Positions 23,761 to 24,005 of a stretch of 24,005 bases of DNA are shown piece by piece. A program made the position numbers and the translations under genes. The first letter of the stretch is position 1. Every line of letters begins with the position of its first letter. The notes beneath the pieces were generated by a model. The model searched no databases and was not told where the DNA came from. It worked only from the letters and a program-made list of their open reading frames with translations. This stretch comes from Odoribacteraceae bacterium (lineage in GTDB: Bacteria > Bacteroidota > Bacteroidia > Bacteroidales > Marinifilaceae). The DNA lies in assembly GCA_031279175.1 (NCBI GenBank), contig JAITJA010000112.1, positions 1-24,005 on the forward strand. The letters are read 5' to 3'.

Positions 23761-24005
23761 CGGCAACAATTAGTGGCGGGGAAGCAACAATTAGTGGCGG
23801 GGAAGCACCAATTAGTGGCGGGGAAGCAACAATTAGTGGCGGGGAAGCACCAATTAGCGGCGGGGAAGCAACAATTAGCGGCGGGGAAGCACCAATTAGT
23901 GGCGGGGAAGCACCAATTAGCGGCGGGGAAGCACCAATTAGCGGCGGGGAAGCACCAATTAGTGGCGGGGAAGCACCAATTAGTGGCGGGGAAGCACCAA
24001 TTAGT
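23761..24005. repeat. 21-bp minisatellite, 11.6 units to window end
   Basis: From 23763 eleven full units plus 12 bases run to the window edge with no indels. The unit is GCAACAATTAGT followed by GGCGGGGAA. Only two positions vary: base 4 (A or C) and base 12 (T or C). There are no unique spacers, so it is not CRISPR. It keeps the 21-bp period of the preceding five repeats after a five-base insertion (23756-23760). No start codon, ribosome-binding site or gene is seen. Confidence 0.92.

Noticed and set aside
23245..23769. Minus-strand frame starting in the 21-bp repeats
   Set aside because: It begins as seven-residue repeats of the array and continues as antisense of the AmpG-like gene; no start codon other than TTG and no motif.
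23763..24005. CRISPR array
   Set aside because: Units follow each other directly with no unique spacers and no cas genes are present.

Overview
The window comes from a GC-rich member of the Bacteroidota, most likely Bacteroidales. The evidence is the DUF4492-cydA-cydB order, a SusC/SusD pair driven by an ECF sigma factor and a FecR-type anti-sigma factor, a fused MurF-alanine racemase, and three places that match the Bacteroidetes promoter -7 element (TAnnTTTG). The SusC type with an N-terminal STN domain recalls Odoribacteraceae-like lineages, but I cannot place the genus. No rRNA, tRNA, transposase, integrase or CRISPR array was found.

Layout. 1-423: a gene-free region of direct repeats and regularly spaced A-tracts. 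424-3318 (+): DUF4492 small membrane protein, CydA and CydB, a cytochrome bd oxidase operon closed by a bidirectional terminator. 3388-5695 (-): a SulP-family anion transporter preceded by an ECF sigma factor without an adjacent anti-sigma gene; each has its own promoter-like element, and a tandem 21-bp repeat lies between them. 5930-14857 (-): ECF sigma, FecR anti-sigma, SusC with STN domain, SusD lipoprotein, then after a terminator a secreted protein with a glutamine-amidotransferase-like N-terminus and a DsbD-alpha-like C-terminus. This reads as a surface-signalled nutrient-uptake locus of unknown substrate. 15124-23637 (+): a tightly packed five-gene operon of MurF-Alr fusion, M64 peptidase, a glycosyltransferase fused to a DUF4922 (GalT-like) domain, a SpoIID/LytB-like protein with no visible signal peptide, and an AmpG-like permease. 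23638-24005: a 21-bp minisatellite running off the window edge.

The most interesting unit is the 15-23.6 kb operon. It links peptidoglycan precursor synthesis, a probable muropeptide importer, an apparently cytoplasmic SpoIID-like enzyme, and a single polypeptide that may both activate and transfer a sugar. I infer a cell-wall glycan salvage or remodelling pathway. The second theme is that all repeat arrays seen in intergenic DNA have periods near 21 or 42 bp, that is two or four helical turns, and two of them sit directly upstream of promoter-like elements.
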